Shown in pieces: positions 34,676 to 42,278 of a stretch of 54,484 bases of DNA. The notes beneath the pieces are model-generated. The model was not told where the DNA came from and did no database searches. It saw nothing but the letters and a program-made list of their open reading frames with translations. Each line of letters starts with the position of its first letter. Positions within the stretch are counted from its first letter, which is position 1. The translations under genes and the position numbers were made by a program. The stretch is from Chitinivibrionales bacterium (lineage in GTDB: Bacteria; Fibrobacterota; Chitinivibrionia; Chitinivibrionales; WJKA01): contig WJLW01000111.1 of NCBI GenBank assembly GCA_014728295.1, positions 1 through 54,484 on the forward strand. Reading direction: 5' to 3'.

Positions 34676-35071
34676 ATGGCATCGATTTTCGAACGGTTGT
34701 TCAATGTAGCGCGCGCGTATGCCAATCGGTCCGGCAATCGGTTTAGCACCCAAGATGATGCCCGCAATACAGCGGACTCCTGTTTTAGTGACGATGAATT
34801 CCACGATTCGAGTGACCATACCGGCCCAGGCCGGTCCGGCGCCCGAACTACCTCAGGCGTGTCCGGGCAGGTTGTGGAAGATCTGGCCGTATTCGGATTG
34901 ACGCCGCCGTCCACGCTTGACGAAGTCCGCGCTGCATTGCGCCGGGAGATGAAGAAATACCATCCGGATAAATTTATGCAGGACGGCGATAAAACCGATA
35001 CTGCCAATAAGGTTGCACAAATTTATAACGCTGCTTATGATCGTTTGAAGCGGTACTATTCGCAAACGTAA
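34676..35071 (+). CDS. J-domain protein (DnaJ-like co-chaperone fragment type)
   Basis: The protein of 131 residues has a poorly conserved Ser/Asp-rich first half and a C-terminal J domain containing the HPDK motif that stimulates DnaK ATPase (EMKKYHPDKFMQ), with helix IV ending YDRLKRYY. There is no Gly/Phe region or zinc finger, so it is a type III J protein. It probably targets DnaK to a specific client. GGAG lies 7 bases upstream of the ATG. It is not in an obvious operon. Confidence 0.85.
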   Translation: MASIFERLFNVARAYANRSGNRFSTQDDARNTADSCFSDDEFHDSSDHTGPGRSGARTTSGVSGQVVEDLAVFGLTPPSTLDEVRAALRREMKKYHPDKFMQDGDKTDTANKVAQIYNAAYDRLKRYYSQT

Positions 35072-35100
35072 GTCGGCATTGCTTTGGCGAACATGCGTGG

Positions 35101-35152
35101 CAGAGTAGGTCCCCGCCTGCACGGGAATGACATTACAATTGCCATACCCGAC
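35101..35152 (-). repeat. Dispersed repeat, family 4, copy 1
   Basis: On the minus strand this reads a TCGGGTATGGCAAT module followed by CATTCCCGTGCAGGCGGG, which folds as a hairpin. The same two modules occur at 48284-48353 in the opposite order, as expected for cut-outs from a tandem unit. Confidence 0.6.
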
Positions 35153-35204
35153 TGAAAAGCATTCTGCAATGATATGCAGCAAATTAATTCCCCCAATCCG
35201 GCTC

Positions 35205-35233
35205 TTGTCCCCACTTGAAAAGAATGTTATGAT
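35205..35233 (+). promoter_or_regulatory. Promoter of the PilZ operon
   Basis: TTGTCC (35205-35210), a 17-base spacer and TATGAT (35228-35233) lie 57 bases upstream of the PilZ start codon. Confidence 0.5.
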
Positions 35234-35289
35234 CTAGGTACCTTTGCACGATTCTTTGTCAACCAACTCACATCAGGTGAGGAGACTGT

Positions 35290-35640
35290 ATGGATGAACG
35301 CCGGCGTCTTGAACGCATAAAAACCCTTTACTATCTGCGTGTTTACGATTCCGACTCTGGTCATTATGTCGGATCGGTAAGCGATATATCCGCCAAGGGA
35401 ATGCGCCTGCTCAGCGAAAATGGGTTCGACAGTGACGACAACCATAAATTCCTCATCAAGCTACCGCAGGGAAGCATTTTCGGTGAATCCATAACTATAG
35501 GCGTGCAGAAACGCTGGGCCAAATGCAACGAGGCGGAAGCAACCCACGAAACCGGTTTCGAATTTGACAAAAAAATCGACGACGGCATCCTAGCCGTGCG
35601 AAGCCTGATTACGGATCTCAAGAATAAAAAGCTGCTCTGA
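35290..35640 (+). CDS. PilZ-domain protein (c-di-GMP receptor candidate)
   Basis: In this 116-residue protein the RxxxR-type motif (RRRLERI, residues 4-10) and the DISAKGMRL loop (D/NxSxxG) are both present in the right order, so cyclic di-GMP binding is likely. No other domain is attached. GGAG is 5 bases before the ATG and a promoter lies upstream. The stop codon is 6 bases before the next gene, a kinase-like signalling protein, so the two form an operon in which c-di-GMP and another ligand may be integrated (inference). Confidence 0.88.
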   Translation: MDERRRLERIKTLYYLRVYDSDSGHYVGSVSDISAKGMRLLSENGFDSDDNHKFLIKLPQGSIFGESITIGVQKRWAKCNEAEATHETGFEFDKKIDDGILAVRSLITDLKNKKLL

Positions 35641-35646
35641 TCCCGC

Positions 35647-36933
35647 ATGGATACTCTCCCGCTCATTTCCAGCAACAAAAAACTCAACAACCGTATCAAT
35701 AAACTTCTGCAGCAAAATATCCATGCTGCCCCGGAGCTGATAGAGCTAACAAGCTTTTCCGGGGCGGTTGACTTTCTCAATATTGAAATGCCCGAGCTGG
35801 TATTCATCAATTTCTCGGATGTTGATGTTGATGTATTCGGTTTGATGGGCACCATACTCAACGACCCCTGGCTCTTGCACGGTGGCATCATTGCGTTGTG
35901 TGAGGATTATGAGACGGTTGACCGACTCAACTCGATCAAGGGCGGCAATACGATTGCCACCATCATCGAAGACGATCTCGACCGGCATCTGCCCCAGGTT
36001 ATGCGCATCATCAAACAGAACAAGCGTATCCTGTTCCAGCGGGAAATCGGCTCCGACTTTGTTGATAATATCTCCGGCTCCTTCAAGCTGAGTAACGATC
36101 CGCTCGAAGCTAGCTGTTATGCCAATCTGGTGTGCAATTTTCTGTACAACAGTAATCGCCTCGATGCTGAAAACCGTGACCTGCTCAACTTTGCTATCAA
36201 TGAGATGCTGATGAATGCTGTCGAGCACGGCAATTGCGGTATTACCTACGACGAAAAGACCGACTGGCTCGAGAATGGCGGAATGATCACCGAATTGATC
36301 AAGCGCAAGAACCAGGAACCCGGCGTAGCCGCACGGCATGTTACCTTCGAGTATGCCATCAGCATGAACTCGGCACGATTTGTCATCGCCGATGAAGGGG
36401 CGGGGTTTGACTGGCGCAAACTAACGGCTATGACCCAAAAGGCAAATCCACTGCAACTGCACGGACGCGGTATTGCCGTGACCAAAGCCTTCACGAAAAA
36501 TATGCGGTTCAATGAGCCCGGCAATGAAGTGAGTTTTGAAATTACCTACCAAAAGGACGCCCAATCGATAACGCCCTCTTTGTTCAAACACATGAAAACC
36601 ATCGAGACGCATAAAGGCGATTACATTTTCAAGGAGGGGGAGCCAAGCAATTTTCTGTATTTCATCGCCAAAGGAGAATTTGACGTGCTTGTCAAGGAAC
36701 AGAAAGTCTCGACGCTCTCGGCCGACGACGTATTTATGGGCGAGATGTCATTTTTGCTGAATAACCGGCGCAGTGCCACGGTTCAGGCAACCTGTCGGGG
36801 CAAATTGATCAAGATTTCCAAAAAGGAGTTTGTCGAGGCTATCAAGAAAAAACCCCACTATGCGCTCTTTCTCTCCCGCCTTCTGGCCCAGCGTGTTCAG
36901 CGGGCCAACGCTTCGTCCGTTACGAACAAATAG
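35647..36933 (+). CDS. Pseudo-receiver / anti-sigma-type kinase / cNMP-binding protein
   Basis: The protein of 428 residues shows three modules. Residues 1 to about 120 look like a response-regulator receiver fold without the phosphorylated Asp (the third strand reads ELVFINFS). About 150-310 is an RsbW/serine-kinase-type ATPase: INEMLMNAVEHGN is the N box, IADEGAGFDW the G1 box and LHGRGIAVTKAF the G2 box. About 320-420 is a cyclic-nucleotide-binding domain (GDYIFKEGEPSNFLYFIAKG, VFMGEMSFLLNNRRSATVQA). It has no membrane segment. Such ATPases bind or phosphorylate STAS-type antagonists. The fused cNMP domain suggests ligand control. It follows the PilZ gene by 6 bases. Confidence 0.85.
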   Translation: MDTLPLISSNKKLNNRINKLLQQNIHAAPELIELTSFSGAVDFLNIEMPELVFINFSDVDVDVFGLMGTILNDPWLLHGGIIALCEDYETVDRLNSIKGGNTIATIIEDDLDRHLPQVMRIIKQNKRILFQREIGSDFVDNISGSFKLSNDPLEASCYANLVCNFLYNSNRLDAENRDLLNFAINEMLMNAVEHGNCGITYDEKTDWLENGGMITELIKRKNQEPGVAARHVTFEYAISMNSARFVIADEGAGFDWRKLTAMTQKANPLQLHGRGIAVTKAFTKNMRFNEPGNEVSFEITYQKDAQSITPSLFKHMKTIETHKGDYIFKEGEPSNFLYFIAKGEFDVLVKEQKVSTLSADDVFMGEMSFLLNNRRSATVQATCRGKLIKISKKEFVEAIKKKPHYALFLSRLLAQRVQRANASSVTNK

Positions 36934-37025
36934 CTTTCCGGACCGCAGTTTTTTATTTTATTCAGCCAATAATCCCGGTGATCCAGGGAACACTTCGATT
37001 ACGTCCGTGGCAAAAGGAAGGTGCA

Positions 37026-37361
37026 ATGCAGCGATTCGGCAAAATATTGCGTGTCAAGGAAGGAAAATTCGAGGAATACAAGCGGCAGCACCAGGCAGTG
37101 TGGCCCGAGGTGCTTGAAGTGTTGCGTATCTACCATCTCAGCAACTACTCCATTTATCACAAAGACGGATTGCTTTTTACCTATTACGAATACACCGGCG
37201 AGGATTATCAGGCCGACATGAATAAGATGGCGCAGGAGCCGGCCAATAAAAAATGGTCCGAATTCATGCGCACGCTGCAGGAGCCGTTGCCAACCCGCAA
37301 AGCGGGAGAGTGGTGGGCAAACATGGAAGAAATTTTTCATCTTGACCGGGAGCAGCCGTGA
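37026..37361 (+). CDS. rhaM: L-rhamnose mutarotase
   Basis: The protein has 111 residues from ATG 37026, with GGAAGG just upstream. It has the RhaM pattern: KEYKRQHQAVWPEV-like stretch (FEEYKRQHQAVWPEV), ISNYSIY-like LSNYSIYHKDG and the C-terminal WWANMEEIFHLD. The enzyme interconverts alpha and beta L-rhamnose and eases rhamnose use. No other rhamnose gene is present in the window. Its stop overlaps a GTG start of a metallophosphoesterase by four bases, so the two are translated together. Confidence 0.92.
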   Translation: MQRFGKILRVKEGKFEEYKRQHQAVWPEVLEVLRIYHLSNYSIYHKDGLLFTYYEYTGEDYQADMNKMAQEPANKKWSEFMRTLQEPLPTRKAGEWWANMEEIFHLDREQP

Positions 37362-38158
37362 ACTACAAACCCATTCGATTCGTTCATATCAGCGATACGC
37401 ACATCGGTCCGGCAGAAGATTTCGTACTCTACAGTGTCAAGACCAGTGAGGCGCTGCAGCGGATGTGCGAGGATATTGCAGCCTTGCCCTTTAAACCGGA
37501 TTTTTTAATCCATACCGGCGATGTGGCTGCGCGAGGGGATGCGGAATCGTATCAACTGGCCGATCGAATGTGTGCGCGGCTCAAGGTCCCGTGCTATTTC
37601 GTAACCGGCAATCACGATATTTCGTCAAATATGAAAAACAACTTGACATTCGGCCCATACGAACCGTTGACCCAAGCCCCTGAATCGCTCGACTATCGCT
37701 TTGAATGCGCTGGCCGTACGTTTGTGGTGCTCGATGGTCGCGGACCCGACGAAATCGATCCGCACGGTGTGATTCCCGAAGTGCAATTGACTTATCTGGA
37801 ACACGTGCTTGAAGAAAGTGGCGCGCCGGTCACTGTTTTCCTGCACTTCCCGCCGTTGCCTCTGGACTCAGCCTGGCTCAATAAAGAAATGTTGCTGCTC
37901 AACGGCGCCGAACTGCATGAAAGCCTGGCGAAGTATGCTGATAATGTCGGCGCCGTGTTTTTCGGACACGTGCACCGCAATATGCAGATTGTCAAGGAAG
38001 GGATAGCCTACTTCGGCGTTGGAAGCTCGTTCTGTCAATTTACTTCGCAGCCGGACGACGAGCGGGTAACGCTGCAACCGCAGGCTCCCTGCTTTTATAA
38101 TCTGGTGACGATATTGGCTGATCAGACCATTGTCAAAGAAGTTTTTCTGACCGATTGA
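37358..38158 (+). CDS. Calcineurin-like metallophosphoesterase (CpdA/GpdQ-like)
   Basis: The protein of 266 residues has all signature blocks of class III cyclic-nucleotide phosphodiesterases: D13-x-H15 (ISDTHIG), HTGDVAARG, GNHD, FLHFPP and GHVH. It starts at GTG 37358 inside the stop region of rhaM (GTGA overlap). Such enzymes hydrolyse phosphodiesters or phosphomonoesters such as cAMP or glycerophosphodiesters. Since the neighbouring operon encodes a cNMP-binding protein, a cAMP-related role is possible (inference), as is a sugar-phosphate substrate because of the coupling with rhaM. Confidence 0.9.
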   Translation: MNYKPIRFVHISDTHIGPAEDFVLYSVKTSEALQRMCEDIAALPFKPDFLIHTGDVAARGDAESYQLADRMCARLKVPCYFVTGNHDISSNMKNNLTFGPYEPLTQAPESLDYRFECAGRTFVVLDGRGPDEIDPHGVIPEVQLTYLEHVLEESGAPVTVFLHFPPLPLDSAWLNKEMLLLNGAELHESLAKYADNVGAVFFGHVHRNMQIVKEGIAYFGVGSSFCQFTSQPDDERVTLQPQAPCFYNLVTILADQTIVKEVFLTD

Positions 38159-38186
38159 AGTCGTTGCATTGACCGCAACAAACCAA

Positions 38187-38215
38187 TTGCAAATTTCACT
38201 TGTTCGGTGTATAAT
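38187..38215 (+). promoter_or_regulatory. Strong sigma-70-type promoter
   Basis: TTGCAA (38187-38192), exactly 17 bases, then the perfect -10 element TATAAT (38210-38215). It lies 30 bases upstream of the SpoIIAA-like gene. Confidence 0.75.
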
Positions 38216-38245
38216 TTGGCAACAACCGAAATAAAGTAAGGCAGC

Positions 38246-38617
38246 ATGGTAACGTTAAAAGCAGATCGAAGCAGAAACATCCTATTTGCCAAATTTGAGG
38301 GCTACATAAAAGACGGGGAAGCCGAGAAGGCGGCACAGAAGCTGCATGTCGAACTGCAACAGCTCAGGCCCGGATTTGATATCATCAATGATCTCACCGG
38401 CTACAAATTTGCCGATGTTGCTGCTGCTCAGAGACTGATCGGCATAATGGCACACCTGAAAAGCCGGCGCGTCGGGCGTGTTGTCCGGGTTGTCAATGAA
38501 GATGCCGTGGGCGTCAGGCAATTCAAAATTGCCGCCGAAAGAAGCAATGCCTACAAGGCGTACTACGCTAAAACGGTGAAGGACGCGGAGATTATGTTGG
38601 GCAAGGCCGATGCGTGA
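38246..38617 (+). CDS. SpoIIAA/STAS-like protein
   Basis: The protein of 123 residues has the pattern of SpoIIAA-like STAS domains: ILFAKFEGYIKDGEAEKAA opening, then FDIINDLTGY with the acidic start of the phospho-loop, a strand VGRVVRVVNEDAVG and the closing helix with KTVKDAEIMLG. A Ser/Thr at the usual phosphorylation site is not certain. It has its own strong promoter, AAGG before the ATG and no attached domains. It could be the partner of the anti-sigma-type ATPase 1.3 kb upstream (inference). The downstream gene overlaps by 8 bases. Confidence 0.65.
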   Translation: MVTLKADRSRNILFAKFEGYIKDGEAEKAAQKLHVELQQLRPGFDIINDLTGYKFADVAAAQRLIGIMAHLKSRRVGRVVRVVNEDAVGVRQFKIAAERSNAYKAYYAKTVKDAEIMLGKADA

Positions 38618-39527
38618 TTGCCTGATCGAAGTGCTCCTGCTGCTGCTCCCCTGTTGCGGCTGTCCGCCCGAAGACACACCCCAAAACATCCGCATCCACT
38701 ACCGTGAAAAGCTGCTGGATATCTTCTGGGATGCGGCGCCGGGCGCCTGCGGCTATAATCTCTACGCCAAGCCGAATCCCGACAGCTCCTTCCGCCAAAT
38801 TAACCCCAACCTCATAACGACAAAACCTCATTTCAGCTACATCTGGGATATCGTTGACGGTCAACGCGTGCGTGCCGTTAAAGGACGGCGGCACTATATT
38901 GCGGTCACGTCCGTTTGTTCGACGCAAACCGGAAAGGCACTTTCGGAAAGCCGTTTTTCGGAGGTTGTTGACAACTGCTATTTCGAAGGCTTCAGGCGGA
39001 TTTGCAGCTACGCTGAAATGCAGCCGGTATTGCAGCAGTCGCAGAGCAGAGAATTTCTGCCCGTCGATCAGCGACCGGCCGCCGCCGGCAGGGTTGGTGC
39101 TTTTCTGCAGGGACCCGGAGCAGCGGTAATGCAGCTAATCCGTGACTCGATCGATCCGCTCGAGCTGGGAGCTTGCGCGCCGATTACGACGGTGCTGGTC
39201 AAACTGCTCAATGCATACGGTATAACGGCCTACCGCGTCGACGGCACGTTTATCAAGGAATTTCATGCCTTCTGTATTATCAATATTGACATGGTAGAAT
39301 ATGTGCTGGATTTCACCGCCGACCAGTTTGTGCCCGATGCTGCTCCCGTCCTGGCGCCGCGTGATTTGTGCTATCTTGACACGAAGGGAAAGCTCTCGCG
39401 TGAAGGGACGCCGGTCTACATGATCGGCAAAGTATTTGCAGCCGATAAGATCTATCTGTCCGGGGATGAGGATTCACGGCTTTACCGGGTGATGCTGAAA
39501 ACCGGAAGTGATGCCATGCCTCGTTAG
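38610..39527 (+). CDS. Exported transglutaminase-like lipoprotein
   Basis: In this 305-residue protein the hydrophobic start ends in PCCGC, a probable but non-canonical lipid attachment site. Residues about 25-115 look like a fibronectin-III-type beta domain (IRIHYREKLLDIFWDAAPG). The C-terminal part has the order Cys-His-Asp in conserved-looking settings, LGACAPITTVLVKLLNAYG, FHAFCIINID and YVLDFTADQF, matching a papain/transglutaminase-like catalytic triad. It overlaps the SpoIIAA-like gene by 8 bases. It may process or crosslink envelope proteins or peptides. Confidence 0.6.
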   Translation: MRDCLIEVLLLLLPCCGCPPEDTPQNIRIHYREKLLDIFWDAAPGACGYNLYAKPNPDSSFRQINPNLITTKPHFSYIWDIVDGQRVRAVKGRRHYIAVTSVCSTQTGKALSESRFSEVVDNCYFEGFRRICSYAEMQPVLQQSQSREFLPVDQRPAAAGRVGAFLQGPGAAVMQLIRDSIDPLELGACAPITTVLVKLLNAYGITAYRVDGTFIKEFHAFCIINIDMVEYVLDFTADQFVPDAAPVLAPRDLCYLDTKGKLSREGTPVYMIGKVFAADKIYLSGDEDSRLYRVMLKTGSDAMPR

Positions 39528-39536
39528 CGTCCCCAA

Positions 39537-39685
39537 GTGTGCTGTATCTCACCTACGAAAATGCTACCACGGGCTCTTTTCATCCCTGTCTTCGTTGCTC
39601 ACCAGTTGAATACACCCGGTATTCGCCTTCTTCGCGGCTCAACAGAAACGAAAATAGCTCCCCGCAAATATGAGCTACGGTACAC
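39537..39685 (+). repeat. MITE-like repeat, copy B
   Basis: This 149-base element begins GTGTGCTGTATCTCACCTACG and ends in its imperfect inverse (reverse complement GTGTACCGTAGCTCATATT). The interior is nearly the reverse complement of 44449-44607, including TTTTCATCCCTGTCTTCGTT and GAATACACCCGGTATTCGCC. It sits 9 bases after the lipoprotein stop codon. Confidence 0.85.
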
Positions 39686-39985
39686 TATTCAACATGCGAC
39701 AGCATCAATTCGTACTCTTGCGCATAAGGCACGAACGTTCGGCGTACGCAGGTAATTCACGCCACAATTCGAATCCTGTGACGAAGGCGCCCCGTGCTAC
39801 TTCCGATTGCTGTATGCAGATCTCATCGGTCGTGATCGGTAAGTGCACCCGGTACACCCGGGTGTGCTCTTTATCGGTGATGCGTGCGGGCATACGCATG
39901 CGAGCGATGCAGCACGAATATGAATTGCAAGTCATCCTGCGCAACGGCAATTATTTTTCACCTGCCGTCATCTTGGAGTATAACT
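39686..39985. other. Leader region of hypF with a GC-rich hairpin
   Basis: About 300 bases without a convincing gene. CACCCGG at 39846-39852 pairs with CCGGGTG at 39858-39864 around five bases. No long T-run follows. No clear promoter was found. Confidence 0.35.
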
Positions 39986-42277
39986 ATGTCACCAACGCGT
40001 ATGAGATTGCATATTAGCGGAATTGTTCAGGGAATTGGCTTCCGGCCGTACGTCTATCGCCTGGCGCGTGCGTTCGGACTTACCGGTTTTGTGCTCAACA
40101 ACACGCGCGGTGTTGAGATCGAGGTCGAGGGCGGGAAGCCGGCTGTCGATGCGTTTGCCGCCGAGTTGCAGGCCAAAGCACCCCCGCTTGCACGCATTGT
40201 CGGCATTAGGCAGGAATCAATACCGGCCCGGGGTGAAACCGACTTCGCTATCGTCAAGAGCCAACATGATACCGACAAAGCAACGCTTATTTCGCCCGAC
40301 ATTTCCATTTGTGACGATTGCCGCAACGAGCTGTTTGATCCTGCAGACCGCCGCTATCGATATCCTTTCATCAATTGTACCAACTGCGGTCCTCGTTACA
40401 CGATCATCAAGGATCTGCCTTACGATCGGCCCTTGACGACCATGTCTGTCTTCGACATGTGTGCCGAATGCCGGTCGGAATATGAAAATCCGGCAGACCG
40501 GCGTTTCCATGCCCAACCAACAGCCTGCCCCCGCTGCGGACCGCAACTGAGCCTGCTTGACGAAAATGGAGCTCCCGTTGACACCAGCGCCCCGGTTACA
40601 GCCCTGGTGCAACGTTTGCAGGCCGGGCAGATAGCTGCGATCAAAGGCATCGGCGGCTATCATCTTGCGGTGGATGCCGAAAATGAGGATGCCGTCAAGC
40701 GCCTGCGGCGGCGCAAAATGCGCGAAGCAAAAGCTCTGGCGATTATGATCGTTTCAGTAGAACAGGCCCGTCGGTTTTGTAACATTGACAAAACGGAGCA
40801 GGAGGTGCTGGAATCACCGCAGCGGCCGATCGTTCTGCTCCGCAAAAAAGCGTCGCCTTCTACTCTTGCCGAATCTGTTGCGCCGGGCAATCCCTGGCTG
40901 GGCGTTATGCTGCCATATACGCCGTTGCACTATCTGGTACTCGAAAAATCGTTGAATGCACTGGTTATGACCAGCGCCAATCTGACTGATGAGCCGATCG
41001 CTTATCAGAATGCCGAAGCGCAAACACGGCTGCGCAACATCGCCGATTGTTACCTGACCCACGATCGGGACATCTACCTGCGCGCGGATGATTCCGTGTT
41101 GCGTGTCATAGAACAAACGCCGAATATGCTGCGCCGCTCACGCGGATTTGTGCCCATTCCAGTATTCCTGAAAAGAAAGCTACCGCCAATTCTGGCGGTC
41201 GGTGCGGAGCTGAAAAGTGCAATTTGTCTGAGCAAAGGCAACCGGGCTTTTGTCAGTCAGCATATCGGCGATCTCAAAAACAAAGAGACTTTCGACTATT
41301 TCGAGCAGACGGTCGGACATCTATCCGCCATGCTCGACATAACGCCGGAGTGTATTGCACATGATCTGCATCCCGATTACTTGAGTACTTTCTACGCGCA
41401 GCAACAAAACGTTCGGCTCTGCGGTGTGCAGCATCATCATGCGCATGCGGTCAGTTGCATGGCCGAGCATGGTATCGAGCACACCGTAATAGCTGTTTGC
41501 TATGACGGCACCGGCTATGGCGCCGACGGCGCTGTGTGGGGCGGCGAGGTGCTGCTTGCAGATTACCGCAAATTTACGCGAGCGGCACATCTGCAGTATG
41601 TGCGCCTGCCCGGAGGCAACTCTGCCGTCAAGGAGCCGGCCCGGATGGCAATGAGTTTTCTGCATGAGATTTACCGCGGCGATTTAGCTGCATGCCCGGC
41701 GTCGCTTGTCAAACAGTATTCGGCTGAGCAGATGGCTGTTTTGCAGAAAATGCTGCAGAGCGGCATCAACGCGCCCTTCACTTCCAGTTGCGGACGGCTG
41801 TTTGATGCGGTCGCGGCACTGCTCAACGTACGGCATCAGGTCGCGTACGAGGGGCAGGCGGCCATCGAGCTGGAGTTGCTGGCCCACGCCGCCCCGCCAT
41901 GTTCGGCAACATATCCGGCGCCAATTGAAGCGTGCGCGGAAGGCAATATCATTGCGACCCCAGTTTTGCTTCGAAGCATCGTCGAGGATATTGCAGCCGG
42001 AACGCCGCGTGAGGTTATTGCCGCTCAATTTCACAATAGCGTTGCCGACTTTACCGCCGAAGTGTGCCAAAGCACCGGTCGGTCACACGGCATAAATGAA
42101 GTGGTGCTCAGTGGAGGCGTTTTTCAGAATTTTTATTTGTTGACAAAGACGGTCGGGCTTCTGAGAGCCCGGGGTTTCAAAGTATATTACCATACTATCG
42201 TGCCGCCAAACGACGGCGGTATTGCACTAGGCCAACTCATGATTTCACAAGCCCGATTGGGCGGGGAGGAAAATTGA
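39986..42277 (+). CDS. hypF: Carbamoyltransferase HypF
   Basis: The protein has 763 residues from ATG 39986, with GGAG 8 bases upstream; an earlier in-frame ATG at 39884 lacks support. The complete HypF order is present: acylphosphatase domain (about 1-92, VQGIGFRPYVYRLA), two zinc fingers (CDDC-x18-19-type and CAEC/CPRC sets, about 108-185), YrdC-like domain (about 200-385) and Kae1-like domain (HHHAHAVSCMAEHG, CYDGTGYGADG, VVLSGGVFQN). It makes the carbamoyl-AMP used to build the cyanide ligands of NiFe hydrogenase. No other hyp or hydrogenase gene is in the window, so it is separated from its partners. Confidence 0.95.
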   Translation: MSPTRMRLHISGIVQGIGFRPYVYRLARAFGLTGFVLNNTRGVEIEVEGGKPAVDAFAAELQAKAPPLARIVGIRQESIPARGETDFAIVKSQHDTDKATLISPDISICDDCRNELFDPADRRYRYPFINCTNCGPRYTIIKDLPYDRPLTTMSVFDMCAECRSEYENPADRRFHAQPTACPRCGPQLSLLDENGAPVDTSAPVTALVQRLQAGQIAAIKGIGGYHLAVDAENEDAVKRLRRRKMREAKALAIMIVSVEQARRFCNIDKTEQEVLESPQRPIVLLRKKASPSTLAESVAPGNPWLGVMLPYTPLHYLVLEKSLNALVMTSANLTDEPIAYQNAEAQTRLRNIADCYLTHDRDIYLRADDSVLRVIEQTPNMLRRSRGFVPIPVFLKRKLPPILAVGAELKSAICLSKGNRAFVSQHIGDLKNKETFDYFEQTVGHLSAMLDITPECIAHDLHPDYLSTFYAQQQNVRLCGVQHHHAHAVSCMAEHGIEHTVIAVCYDGTGYGADGAVWGGEVLLADYRKFTRAAHLQYVRLPGGNSAVKEPARMAMSFLHEIYRGDLAACPASLVKQYSAEQMAVLQKMLQSGINAPFTSSCGRLFDAVAALLNVRHQVAYEGQAAIELELLAHAAPPCSATYPAPIEACAEGNIIATPVLLRSIVEDIAAGTPREVIAAQFHNSVADFTAEVCQSTGRSHGINEVVLSGGVFQNFYLLTKTVGLLRARGFKVYYHTIVPPNDGGIALGQLMISQARLGGEEN

Positions 42278-42278
42278 A

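Noticed and set aside
39670..40017. Plus-strand open frame of 115 codons before hypF
   Set aside because: It starts inside a repeat copy, overlaps the hypF start in another frame and has no ribosome binding site or motif.
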